A DNA stretch of 64,000 bases from Ampullaceana balthica (lineage: Eukaryota > Mollusca > Gastropoda > Lymnaeidae). Under the pieces are notes generated by a model. It worked only from the letters and a program-made list of their open reading frames with translations. It did not search any database and had not been told where the DNA came from. Positions 10,267 to 20,819 of this stretch are shown piece by piece (position 1 is the first letter of the stretch; each line of letters begins with the position of its first letter). A program made the position numbers and the translations under genes. Location: assembly GCA_944989445.1 (NCBI GenBank), contig CALYLW010000965.1, forward strand, positions 163,565-227,564. Reading direction: 5' to 3'.

Positions 10267-10421
10267 ACTTATAGACGTGCACGATCATCCTAGGTTGGAA
10301 TCAAGCTCAAGATATTGAGAAATTGAGAGCATTATGTTCAATGACATTTTATTTTATGTGTGATTAACTTAAAATATTATTTTTGAGTTGTTATGGATTA
10401 TTGGATTTAATTTAATGATTT

Positions 10422-10640
10422 TGTGGGGTGGGTGTTTGGTATAAAAATTAAAGATTTCTAATGTAGAAGGCAAAAGAGAGATCTATAAGTGAGAGAATGA
10501 GTGAACCGCATATGTTAAACCTCATAAGCGCCCGCCCCATGTTTTAGTCATATTAAATCGAAGTACTTGAACTAATAAGTTTTAAATTATTTTCTTCTTT
10601 TTAGTCCGCTTATAAAAACGTGGTTTTTAAAAATCTTTTT
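10422..10640 (+). repeat. Dispersed repeat, possibly LTR-derived, shared with 61130-61310
   Basis: 10422-10500 (GTGGGTGTTTGGTATAAAAA, then GAAGGCAAAAGAGAGAT) recurs directly at about 61217-61310. 10545-10640 (TTATTTTCTTCTTTTTAGTC and TATAAAAACGTGG) recurs in inverted orientation at about 61130-61216. It follows the retrotransposon coding region by about 150 bp and could be part of its 3' LTR, but no matching 5' copy was found near 6195. Confidence 0.5.
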
Positions 10641-12056
10641 TTTTACTTCTATTTATGTTATATAATTCTGTCTTCGCCTGCCATCAGTGAGGGTTTATGG
10701 TCTAGTTGTCATGACTACAAAAATAGTTTAACTTCTATTTACTAAGGAACAAGGTTCTACTAGATCAATAATGTTATCCTGATGTGTTGTTTATAACATC
10801 TTGAAATTGATTCTCTTAGATCAATGACAAAAATTAAAACGATATGTTAAATAATGTGGATTGTAAAAAACAAATCATGTTCCGCAATGAGTTACTTAAT
10901 GCCATTTCAGTTTCTAACCAGGCTAGAAAAAAAATTACATACATTAATTAATTTTTATCACTTTGAAAAAGAAATTAGTGCATTTAACAGGAATGTGACA
11001 AAATGTATTGCATTGAACTTAATCTTTAGACTTAAAACTTTTTAAAAAATCTGTTAGTTCAGATCCTGCATTAAAAAAACCCCCAAGGTCTATTACTTTT
11101 CGGATTCAATTAATTTTAAATGGCCTATTATTGTAAATAAAGCATTAAAAGGTGTTCTGGTTGGAATTTTTTTTAATAAGTGTTGATTGTGTTTACATTG
11201 CTTATTCTATGGAAATTTAAACCACATTATTTAAATTAATTAATTAGTTATATGTATTATAGAATGTAATCTAAACTCTATTTTAACGATCAAAATCTTG
11301 TCTATAGTTAACTTTAAAATATCGTCAATACTTATTTTAAAAATAAAATAACAACTGTTGACAGAGGCCGCGTTATATCACGTAGAATGTATTATGTGGA
11401 CTATAATGACATGAGATAAAAAGCATTTATGTCAGTAAGATAAAGCCTCTGTCTTAAAAAGCCAAGAAAAGAACGCAGGGTAATTGATAATAAATAAAAA
11501 CATGCACACTGTGATTTATGGCTAGCAACACGTGTTCTAAAACGTAGCTCACACTATATTATTATGTTTTTAAAAAATTATATATGCCTTGTGGAAAAAC
11601 TAAACGAACTTTCATAAATCTTCCTGTATCCTAAGTAAACAGTATTTTTTTTATTTGCTTGGGGGCTTTCTTAATTTCCCTTTAAATATAGTATACAATC
11701 CCAAGAATGTCAAACACAATTTACAGCTATTAAATTAGTTGTTTAAATTTTCTACTTGCTAACTACTTTTTATCTCTCCCTGATATGAATCTTAAACCAT
11801 TTTAAATGTGTAAAATTGTAGGTCAGCCTATGCTTGGTACCTTTTAAAGATAAAGCAAATTCGACAGCTTCCTGCTTAAAATGTTTAACTCCCTCTTTCT
11901 AATAAAAATTATGAAATTTTTATACCAATAAATCAGAACTTCAAATATTCAGTAAATAGCAGAGAAATCACAAGACTGAAACAGGTAAGGACTCACTCAA
12001 AGACTAGAATTTCTACGACTGGGGATGACTGTATATATATATATATATATATATAA
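10641..12056. other. AT-rich non-coding
   Basis: No coding or repeat-end signal recognised except a (TA)n run at 12032-12054 abutting the hAT remnant. The missing M2-M3 and M4 exons of the decayed receptor copy were looked for here without success. Confidence 0.4.
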
Positions 12057-12817
12057 TAGGGATGCGGAAATTAACGATTAATTTCTCGATTAATCGTTAA
12101 AATTTTTTAACGATTACATTATTTTTTAACGATTAATCGACCCATCTATTACAAAGTATTGAAAGTCAAAAAGTAAACAAAACAAAAAAAAAGTAGCCGC
12201 CAATAAATAATAACAAATTTCCTGACGATTACAGGAACATTTTGGTTTTCAGCTAATGGCTGACGGGAATGTTCAAAATGTTGATAAAGTTTGCCTACCT
12301 TGGTTCTAACACTCCGCCTACTTATCAAACCAAATGAAAAGCGTATTATGCTAATAGAGTCTGACTCAGAGACAGAAAATGACGACAACTCTTCTGATGA
12401 ATTACTTCATTACAAAATGGAGATGAAAGTTCCTGAATCCATTTACCCTCTACAATATTGGAAACTTAATGAACATCGATATCCGATGTCATTCCTTGCC
12501 AAGACCGTTTTGTGCATACCAGTTACATCAGTTCCATGTGAATGATTGTTCAGCTCGGCTGGTTATATTGTCAATTAGACCCGCTCATCACTTGAACCAA
12601 ATAATGTCAACGCACTTGACTTTTTGCATAGTTGGTTAAAAGATGACATATAAAGGAGACATTCCAGTGTTATTTAGATTTTCAACAAGAACGTTTAATA
12701 AGTGTTACTTATGACATTATGAATTTAATTATTGGCTTTAATCGAAATTAACGATTAATTAATCGTTATTTTTTCAAAAGTTAACGATTAAATTAAAATT
12801 AATCGTTAACAGCCCTA
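12057..12817 (+). mobile_element. hAT element remnant (ZBED1-like) with C-terminal transposase piece
   Basis: Ends read TAGGGATGCGGAAATTAACG on the left and, inward from the right, TAGGGCTGTTAACGATTAAT. Both subterminal regions are packed with TTAACGATTAAT words. Inside, 12426-12655 encodes the hAT dimerisation domain: [34 protein letters not shown], a stop, then LFSSAGYIVN and SLEPNNVNALDFLHSWLK. The N-terminal zinc finger and most of the catalytic core are deleted. Similar ends (TAGGGCTGCGG) occur at 26942. Confidence 0.8.
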
Positions 12818-12849
12818 ACACATATATATGTATTTATATAATTTGACAG

Positions 12850-13150
12850 GACAAGCACATGGCGGATGCAAATAAGCATGACGAATGACCCTCGCAAGGG
12901 TCGGTCAATCGAAGTTTATGGTTTGCAAGCAGCTAGGTTTGGGCAGGGTGGGGGGGGGGCAAGTAGCTAACCACAGTGCGCATGTCTCGAGACCAACAAT
13001 ACGTCGGTGGTCCCCCCTCCCCCGACGTTCACTCCCGTTGTTCTGATTTCTTTGTGCTGTAGTTTGTGTCCGTTCTTTCCGCCCCTTTCTTTGCACTATC
13101 TGAGCAAGTCTGTGACGTATTCTACGCCGTATGTCGTATTTAGTGTCCGT
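12850..13150 (+). mobile_element. Dispersed repeat with Helitron-type 3' end, copy 1
   Basis: Begins around CATGACGAATGACCCTCGC (12877) and ends after TGAGCAAGTCTG and TATTCTACGCCGTA (13100-13135). The terminal CTAG seen in sister copies is eroded here (TTTAGT). Sister copies are at 13690-14000, 14405-14653 and, inverted, 59126-59400. Confidence 0.55.
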
Positions 13151-13873
13151 AAATTTAAGTATTCAAGTCGAAAACATAAAGTTGAGGAGACAAATCGATT
13201 GCCATCTTAATCAAGTCACACTTGTATGGACTAATAAGACTACAAATTAGATTTCCAATGTTTAAATATAAACGAAAACTATTCTTCTAAACTAATTATT
13301 ATTATTTTGAAGGTTTATTTTTTTCCATAAAATACTTAGGGTTTCTAGTATGCAGTAGTTGTCATATTTCTTATACTTTTTTTTTCATTTCCTGAGAGAA
13401 TGAAACAGATGCCCAACATACGTAATAAAATGGCATCAATAACAAATTAAATAAACAATTCGTCATGTTTCACAATTAAACATGATAAATGTAGGCCTTG
13501 AATTTTTCTGGTGAATGATTACTTTTTTGTCTTTTAGCCATATTTTTTATTTTGTTTTTCTCCCTGGAGCAATAACCTGAAGTTTAAAGTCATCAACAAT
13601 AAAAAAAAATGTTTTTTTAATTTTTAAAAATGAACATTAACCATTGCAACATTGTGTTTAATAATCTATATATATATATTTCTCCTAAAGGACCATGTGC
13701 AAATGAACATGACGAATGACCCTCGCTGGGTTGGACAAATCAAAGTTTGCAGGCGCGGTGGGATAAAAAGAAAACGAAAAGGGGGGCGGGGCGGGGGGTG
13801 GTGGTGGGTGGTAACAGATCCTCTAGCGTTCACTTGCCGTTCAGTTGCGTTTTTCCTTCACAGAATAACATAT

Positions 13874-13945
13874 GGTTCCTAGTGTTGTGGTTATCACGTC
13901 TGCCTTGCACGTTGAAAGTCCTGGGATCAAACCCCAGCGAGAACA
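13874..13945 (+). tRNA. tRNA-Val-like pseudogene
   Basis: 72 bases fold into a recognisable tRNA. The D-arm/box A TAGTGTTGTGGTTATCACGT is almost that of eukaryotic tRNA-Val. The T stem CTGGG/CCCAG pairs perfectly around a 7-base loop ATCAAAC. The acceptor stem pairs only partly, and the anticodon loop CTTGCAC would give TGC instead of a valine anticodon, so it is not a working tRNA. A T7 run right after it could be a Pol III terminator. It lies inside a dispersed repeat and may be the head of a SINE. Confidence 0.6.
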
Positions 13946-14007
13946 TTTTTTTAAAAATTTTAAAAATCTTTGTTTCTGCCCGTTCTTTTTCCTCTTTTTT
14001 CATCATG

Positions 14008-14410
14008 ACTAAGGCTATTTAAAGGTAATCGGATTTGAAAGCGACAAACGGTTTTAAATTTCCCAAACCGATAATTGAATTTGAGTCGGCTTGATTTAAG
14101 AAGTGAACTCCGGCCGGAGCCGAAGCCGGATTTGTAAAAATGTCCGGATTCCAGATTTGCCGGAGCCGGAGTTATAAATATTTTATTGCAAACCCGGCAA
14201 GCCGGATTTGGCCGGATTTATGACGCAAATTTCTGCCGGAGGCGGATTTGTAAATATGGCCGGATTCCGGATTTGCCGGAGCCGCAGGCGAAATCCGGTA
14301 CACCCCTAATTTCTATAAAGTTAGCTATAAAACGATAATCGGTTTAAAATCGGAGTTACATAATCGATAACCGGTTTGCCAAAAAAACAACACGCAATTA
14401 ACAACCCTAA
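14008..14410. mobile_element. Short hAT-like element rich in CCGGATTT motifs
   Basis: The right end read inward starts TTAGGGTTGTTAATTGCG, typical of hAT ends, while the left end is weaker (CTAAGGCTATTTAAAGG). About nine copies of GCCGGATTT or its variants in both orientations fill 14105-14300, like subterminal transposase-binding repeats. No coding sequence. Confidence 0.4.
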
Positions 14411-14653
14411 ACATGACTAACCCTCGCTTGGGACGGTCAATCACAGTTTATGTTTAAGGGATGGTAGTAATAAAGGGGGGGCGGGTAACAACAACCTCTG
14501 TGCACATGTCTCTACGTTAACTTACACATTTTTCATTACTTCGTGCTCTGTCTTTCGTGGACTTCGTGTTTGTGTCCATACTCTCACGCCGTTCTTTGCA
14601 CTGTCTATGATGAGCAAGTCTGCGGCGTATTCTACGCCGCGGGTCGTATCTAG
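14405..14653 (+). mobile_element. Dispersed repeat with clear Helitron 3' terminus, copy 3
   Basis: The 3' end has a hairpin of 8-bp stem GCGGCGTA/TACGCCGC with 3-base loop (14622-14640), then nine bases, then CTAG (14650-14653) followed by T. This is the canonical Helitron 3' end (hairpin about 10 bases before CTRR, insertion before T). The body shares CATGACxAACCCTCGC and TGAGCAAGTCTG with copies at 12850, 13690 and 59126. Confidence 0.75.
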
Positions 14654-15229
14654 TAACGAATATATGAAATCATATCCATAGTACTTAGAAGCCTTTTTAT
14701 TTACATTTGAATACATGACATTATATAAGAAAATGAAATAGATAAAATGTGATATATATATATATATATATTTTTACAGTGTTTTGTTTCTATAAAAAAA
14801 AGTACCGGAACGTATTAAAAAGGTTATTTTTAAAATAACAGATAAATGAACTGAAAAACAAAGATGATCAAGTAATACGAGAACTTAGCATCGATGTCTT
14901 GGAACAAAAATTTACTCCTTATGTTTGTGAGTATCACCTGTGGTTAGGACTTAAACAAAGTTTGCAATTTCTATGTGTGCATTATAATAATTCAAGAATA
15001 GTATTACCGTCTTTAACCACTAGCGTTTACAAAATTTACAGCAGAAAATTTAACAAATCCATGTAGCCAAGGTTTGTAAATTTAAAAATGTGTGAAGTTG
15101 ACTTTTAAAATATAATAAAATGTCTGCAAAAAGAGATTTTAAGTGGCTATACTTCTAGTTTAACCGTCTCAAAATACACAGCACAGTCCAAAACTAAAAC
15201 AAACAAAAATTAGATCACACGTTTAAACA
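14654..15229. other. Non-coding with short TA microsatellite
   Basis: A (TA)n run lies at 14752-14771. Nothing else recognised. Confidence 0.4.
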
Positions 15230-15720
15230 ATCTGCTAGGGTTTGAGTCACCCGATACGTTAAATTCATTGTATAGCCCAGATAAAAGTACTGTGGAGATC
15301 TGGGTTGAGGTGAGGCGCTTATGTAGAGATTCACGTATTGGTGTGCCGCTGAATTAGTTAGAAATAAAGTCAATTACCTTACGGAATGTTAGAGGCCACG
15401 AGACTGAAGGTGTAGCTCAGAGGTGGAGTTTTTTATTGACGAGATGCGCTAGGAAAATGCAAAGCGTCATTTGTTCACCGAGCTAGAGACTAGCTAATGA
15501 GTAGATTGCTTTAAGACGGGCACGTATTGTCCATTAAGTGGTCTATCGAGTCATGGATTGCTGACCTATGAGGAAGACTGCGTAGGACACCTGCACTGTC
15601 TAATGAGTTAATCTACTATAATATTCATGCACAGTGAGTCATGAAGGAGTTATGTATATTAGTTAGTTGTACGAGCATCAAGTAATCAATGACAAACCTA
15701 ATTTAACAGATAATCAAGCA
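15230..15720. other. Unexplained higher-complexity island
   Basis: This 490-bp stretch is less AT-rich than its surroundings and contains recurring words such as GAGTCA, GAGTTA and TGAGTAG and a tRNA-like box A (GGTGTAGCTCAGAGGTGGAG at 15409) with no matching box B at the usual distance. No ORF of note. It may be a repeat family member or a non-coding RNA; I cannot decide. Confidence 0.25.
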
Positions 15721-16024
15721 AAGGGTTGAGTGAGAAATGGGGTTAGGGGCAAATAACCCGAGTAGATTAAAAATAAACGCATTATATTTCTATCTGCCTG
15801 ACGATCATTTTGTACAGTGGAAAAAAATGCAAGTACAGAAACAATATTCTAATTTTTTACGCCCCTGAGCTGTGTCAAATGGTGTAGTCCTCACCCCCTC
15901 ATATCTCGCTATATTTACATCACTACAATAAATTGCATTAAAGTGTGGTTATTACTATGTTATTATTCGTTATCCCTTTGTTTTTGAGTGATCTCTTAGT
16001 GTTAAATTAAAAGTGTGATGGGGC

Positions 16025-16160
16025 GGATTTATTTTGGGGAGAGACATTATTTTACAAGGAAGGGGACAGAGGATTTATTTTAAAATAAATCCTCCGAGGG
16101 GATACTCTATATGGGGGAGGATTTATTTAGCAACACCGGAACGCCGTCCCGGTGATTTAC
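16025..16160. repeat. Palindrome cluster
   Basis: A perfect 26-bp palindrome sits at 16069-16094 (half-site GAGGATTTATTTT). The same GGATTTATTT word occurs at 16025 and 16118. A second hairpin, CACCGG/CCGGTG with a 9-base loop, lies at 16134-16154. Could be the core of a foldback element. Confidence 0.5.
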
Positions 16161-16204
16161 GCGGAAAAAACGCACTGTATATATATATATTTGCATTTAA
16201 GATC

Positions 16205-16445
16205 TTAAAGACCTGAGGAAAGATGACAACAGGGCTAGGCAGGCCTTAGATTGGAACCCTCAGGGCAAACGACAACGAGGAAGACCCAAACGTACATGGA
16301 GACGGAGCATGTTATACGAGGCTGGAAGAACTGGGAAGAGCTGGGAAGAGTTTAAGCGACTGGCAAGGGACCGTGTAGAGAGGGGAACTTTGACAGAGGC
16401 CCTATGTTCCGCAAGGAACTCAAAGGAAAAATGATGATGATGAAG
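16205..16445 (+). mobile_element. 5'-truncated RTE-like LINE 3' end
   Basis: The frame encodes DNRARQALDWNPQGKRQRGR, PKRTWRR, SWEEFKRLARDR and TEALCSARNSKEK then stop, the C-terminus shared by RTE-like ORF2 proteins often annotated as craniofacial-development-protein-2-like. It ends in an ATGATGATGATG simple tail at the stop. A second copy lies at 33716-33890. Confidence 0.75.
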
Positions 16446-17222
16446 ATCTTAAAACTCAAAACGTTTCTTATTTTAATGACGCAATCGTAAAACTGATTTA
16501 TTATAAAAAATTATAATTATTTAACCCATTCTAAAAACAGTATCATCTTTAATCATTTTCAAATCATGCAGTTACAAATTTATTTGATAATAATATATTC
16601 AAGTTTACCTAAAAAGGAAGAAAACCATCAGTTATTTTACAAAATGCCAATCTTAACATAACATGGAGAGAACAAAAAATCAAATTTATTAATTTTTCTG
16701 AAACATGGCGCAACATTGATTTTTAGAATATCTAACTGTCCTTATCACATTTAAAGTATATTTCATCACATTGATTTTAGTGGCTTATCTGGGTGGGAGT
16801 AAACTGAGAAGTGGGATTTAAACCTGCCAGTAATGTCCCTTCAAGCTGAGCGGTTGTGCGGCCTCACATATATCTGATCGACACCGTGCATCAGTTTAGA
16901 ATTACCGCGCAGCACATTTTAAACCGCTTCACAAAAAAATTGATGCTGTGCAACTTTACACACCAGTTTCTTTACTTGCACATGGGGCAAAGAAGCTTAG
17001 AGGGTACACTGCCTGCCAGTACCATTTTTTGTCTTTCTTCAGCGGTATGAACATTCTAAAGAACACTTAACCACTTCATGGCCATTACTTATCGTCGGTT
17101 TCCTCAGCACCTTGTCGATACTTTACAAAGAGAGAATCGATGGGATAATCTTAATGTATCAGTTTACAGTCTGGTAAAAGAAAACGACTTTAGGATTTCA
17201 ATGCGAAAACTCGAGTATTTAA
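16446..17222. other. Non-coding, nothing recognised
   Basis: An open frame at 16856-17050 has no recognisable motif and is treated as chance. Confidence 0.4.
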
Positions 17223-17486
17223 TTAAGAAGATTTAAAGCTTTCATTCGGTTCTTTTAAAATTATGAATCTATATTCTGAGATCCATTTATTCACAACGAT
17301 GTTCAATGTTGGGTGAAAGTCTAGCTCACTCTTTACTGGGCCGCTACAAGAAAACATCTTGATACCCAATTGGTTTGCCCTGCAAAGTATTTTGTTTACA
17401 TAAGCATTGCAGCCCCTCTCAGTAGAACTAGGGCACAGAATAATGAAATCATTGATCGAATGAAAATAAAATAGCAGCAAATGTCA
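17223..17486 (-). pseudogene. TIR/SEFIR-like domain fragment, tentative
   Basis: About 85 codons on the minus strand read NDFIILCPSSTERGCNAYVN, then LGIKMFSCSGPV, then VVNKWISEYRFIIL. This spacing of a first beta-strand (FIILCPSS), a helix, a GIKMFS strand and a second hydrophobic strand (RFIIL) after NKWISE resembles TIR or SEFIR domains of innate-immune receptors and adaptors. There is no ATG in frame upstream, only a stop at about 17486, and it ends about 5 codons after the fourth strand. It is either an exon of a gene not otherwise visible or a relic. The resemblance is by eye only. Confidence 0.3.
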
Positions 17487-18188
17487 TCATATTTGTTTTC
17501 AATAGGCTCAAACAATTGCAAATATCATTCTTTTTTAACAAATTTAAAAAAAAATCTTTAAAACAGAAATCTTATTTAGACTTTATATGAATCTATACAA
17601 TTGATATCCAATACATCTGAACATTTTAAGTTTAGTTCAATAACTTTTTCAATAATTTTATAATTAGTTTTACTCCTTTCTTTTAAAAAGACAAAAAAAT
17701 TCCAATAACTTAGGACTATTTTTTAGACTCAGTTTTAAACAATTTTCTTCTCCCTTTACCACTGTGTACAATTAATGTGAAGCATAATTATTTCCCTATC
17801 ATTTAATCAATAAGTAAACATTTTCAATGCATATGAAATTAAGCTTGATATAGATTCATTCTTATTTACAAAATCACATAATAAAAGTAAACACATTCAA
17901 TTGGAATCTCTATTACGAGACGCCCAATCGAAGCACTAGACATATATTTAGGACTAATTTGATTCTTGTGTCACACGGTATTGAACACTCTCCCCGCTTG
18001 GAAACAGTGAGTGTCTGGGCTCAGGTAGTCATGACTTGAAGACTGGAAAATAACTTTTACTCACGCTGTCGTTAGATTCAATTAATAATTAACTTGAAAT
18101 AAGGATTTGCACGTAAGTAACAACTTTCCTTAAATTTAAGCGGATTTTAAAACAAGTGACGTCGTATATTGGTACCCTTTACAACAAA
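17487..18188. other. Non-coding, nothing recognised
   Basis: AT-rich with one GC-richer patch at 17960-18060 and no motif that I could name. Confidence 0.4.
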
Positions 18189-18647
18189 CTAGCTGGGGTA
18201 CCCGGCGTTTCACGATTTAAAACAAATTTAAACAGACGTTCGTCGTAATTAATTGATTGCAAGCCTATTTACATAGTTTGTGAAGTGGTTCCATTAAGTT
18301 CGAGAAGGTTAAGGAAGCAATACAAACGTCCGGTTCATTAAATCGTATCGTCGTAGTTTAAAAACAAATCCAAATTATAATTGTATTCGACATTCGAAAC
18401 TGAACTAAATAGAAAATTAAATAATACACGATAATCCTGTTTTATAAACCTAAAATTATCTACAACTTTTATTTGTAACATTGTTGCCAATTTCACCTCC
18501 TTGGGGTATGAGCTTACGTAAATGAAGGTGACCCTGAGTAGGGTTAGGTTACCCTAGGTGTGGTCACCTGGGGTTGAAACATAGCCTATGATGTGGAATT
18601 CTATGGGTAACAAAAAAACAAACAAACTTTCATCTTTATATATTAGA
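18189..18647 (-). mobile_element. Short non-autonomous Helitron
   Basis: Read on the minus strand it starts TCTAATATATAAAGATGAAA, continues with a GTTTGTTTG tract and TAGGCTATGTTTCAACCCC, and ends with GGGTACCCCAGCTAG followed by T. The base before the start is A, so it sits between A and T as Helitrons do. The same 5' end opens the element at 61835. Confidence 0.75.
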
Positions 18648-19121
18648 TAAATAGTGCACCATATTTTTACAGAAAAAATTTCGTAAACTTTTGAGGATAT
18701 TTATCACAAGTAACCCGAGCTTAAAAGTTGAGATTTTGTGAATGTGATCTAAGTATGTGAGTTTTAAGTATAAGGAATGTTAAGAAAAAAGAATTGGATC
18801 CGCTGTTTAAATGACTTTATTTTGATGATGTAATAAAATAACATTCAGACTAATTTTAACAGCTATCAATGATGCAAAATGGCTGCATTTCATTTTAAAA
18901 GACTGTGCTAAAATTGTGTATGGCTGTTTGAATAAAATCCGTTTTAATTTAATTCCTTATTGTAAAGAACAATTAGCCAATGTAATGCTTTTAAAACGTT
19001 CATCATAGATAATACATTATATCCCAACTGTTCGTTTCAGGAATATTTTGTTGCCTACTCCATGTTAATCACGAGCTCTGATAGTATCTTAATTTAATCA
19101 GATTTAATTTAGACTCAAATA
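18648..19121. other. Non-coding between two Helitrons
   Basis: No coding or repeat-end signal recognised. Confidence 0.4.
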
Positions 19122-19959
19122 TCTCTATATATATAAGACGCATTTGTTGTCTGTCCGTCGTCTGTCTGTTCCCTTATAACTCAAGATCCAGACAACCAAA
19201 TAACGTGAAATTTGGTACACGTACACAAAATTATACCGGAAAGGTTATTAAACAGGTTTCGTTCCATATATATAAGATACTGGGGGCTGGGGGCCCAAAA
19301 TGTAGTTTTTCCCTATATGAGCTATATAAAATAAAAATTATTGAAAATTAAGACGTAAAATATTAAACATTTTGGTGTCGAGATTAACAAGATGGCGTTT
19401 ATTGCCATAAAATAATGTGATGTGACGTCATAGTTTGAGTTCATATTAATTTGTAAATAGGAAACAAAGTGAAAAGAGCAGTTATTATTTTAATTTATAT
19501 TTTTAATTGTTAATATACCGCTGTGGGTATGCGTTTAAGTATTTGTGTGCACATGTATGAATCAGTGAGTGTGTGTGTGTTTTGTTGTGAACTAAATGTT
19601 ATGAAATGGTTTATTTTTATGTCTGTTAATGTTGCGCCTCTAACAAGATTACGTATATATTTTTATAAAATTTGTTTGCAAATTACATATTTTTTTACTT
19701 TACACTGTTTCTTTTTTGTATATTCTATATGTATTTTATCCAGTCGTCCGATCAAGCTTTTTCCTTTTATCGGCGAGGGTAGGAGTCAATAATATCGTCC
19801 ATCCCTGGGTGGCATAAACACTGTAGCTAAGCAACTGTGTTTATACTTTTTGCATAACTTAAACGAAACCAGCAGGGCACATTTTAAGCTCAAACATTGC
19901 GTTTCTAAATGTTTCTTTAAAACAAATAAACCCCATACAACAGAAAAATGAATTATATA

Positions 19960-20810
19960 AATTATCACTTACTGGGGGCGGGGCCAAAATGTATTTTTTT
20001 TCCGTATATTTAAAACTGACTCAAAACTAATTCTCCAACCTCCCGTGAGGGTAGAAGCATGAAACTTTTGGGAACTTGCCAAATACACTATTATGACGAT
20101 AATTGGTGAAAAATAATGTAAACATTTCCACTCATGGGTGGCCGGGTGCCCCAAAACCGGTTTTTCCTTATATGGGCTATATAAAACTGAATCAACACCA
20201 ATTCCTCATATTCCCGAGTAGGTAGAAGCATGAAAATTTGGAAAGTCGTTGAGTACCCTCCCGCAATGGTAACAGTCGAAAAAAGTATAAAGTTATCACT
20301 AACTGGGTAGGGGGGTGGGCGGGGGCCCAAACGTAGTTTTTTCTTAAATGAGCTATATAAATCAGGCTCATCATTAAATCTCCTATTTCCTGTGTAGGTA
20401 GAAGCATGAAACTTTGTGAAGTTGTTATATACCCTCCCAAAATGGTAACTGGCGAAACATTAATAAAAATTATCACTCACTGGGTGGTCAGAGGCCTGAA
20501 TGTAGTTTTTTTTTCATATATCAAACTGACTCATCAATAATTCTCCAAATTACCATGTAAGTAGAAGAATGAAACTTTTGGAAGATTTTGAGTACCCTCG
20601 CGCGATGGTAACATGCGAAAAAAATATATAAAATTATTACTCACTAGGGGGCCTTGGGCCAAAATGTAGGTATTTTCCTAATATGAGCTATATAAAACAG
20701 ACTAATCATTAAATATCCAACTTCCCGTGTAAATAGGAGCATGAAACTTTGGGAAGTTGTTGAGTACTCTCCCGCAATGATAACATACGAAAAAAAAATA
20801 TATAAAATCC
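19960..20810 (+). repeat. Tandem repeats of about 170-190 bp inside the Helitron
   Basis: Four to five imperfect units each contain ACTGGGxGGCxGGGGCC-AAA, TGAGCTATATAAA, a TCTCCxAxxTxCCGTGTAGG block, GTAGAAGCATGAAACTTTGG, and GTACCCTCCCGxAATGGTAAC. Related single units occur at 19280 and at 63800-63945 near the window end. Such internal arrays are common in Helitron families. Confidence 0.8.
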
Positions 20811-20819
20811 AGGCAGATC

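Larger units (their letters stand above)
6195..10300 (+). mobile_element. Ty3/gypsy-class retrotransposon, Gmr1-type domain order, degenerate
   Basis: Coding relics appear in the order gag, protease, integrase, reverse transcriptase, RNase H, all on the plus strand. Most Ty3/gypsy elements carry integrase last; integrase before reverse transcriptase is the order of the Gmr1-like group, which also tends to have a SCAN-like gag as here. The element has frameshifts (near 6500, 7315, 7650, 9560, 9960), an in-frame stop in integrase (8410-8412) and a large deletion in reverse transcriptase. I could not define either LTR. It starts just after the stranded M1 exon of the receptor pseudogene. Confidence 0.8.

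Noticed and set aside
15409..15480. Possible tRNA starting GGTGTAGCTCAG
   Set aside because: No box B or T stem at the required distance and no anticodon stem; only box A resembles a tRNA.
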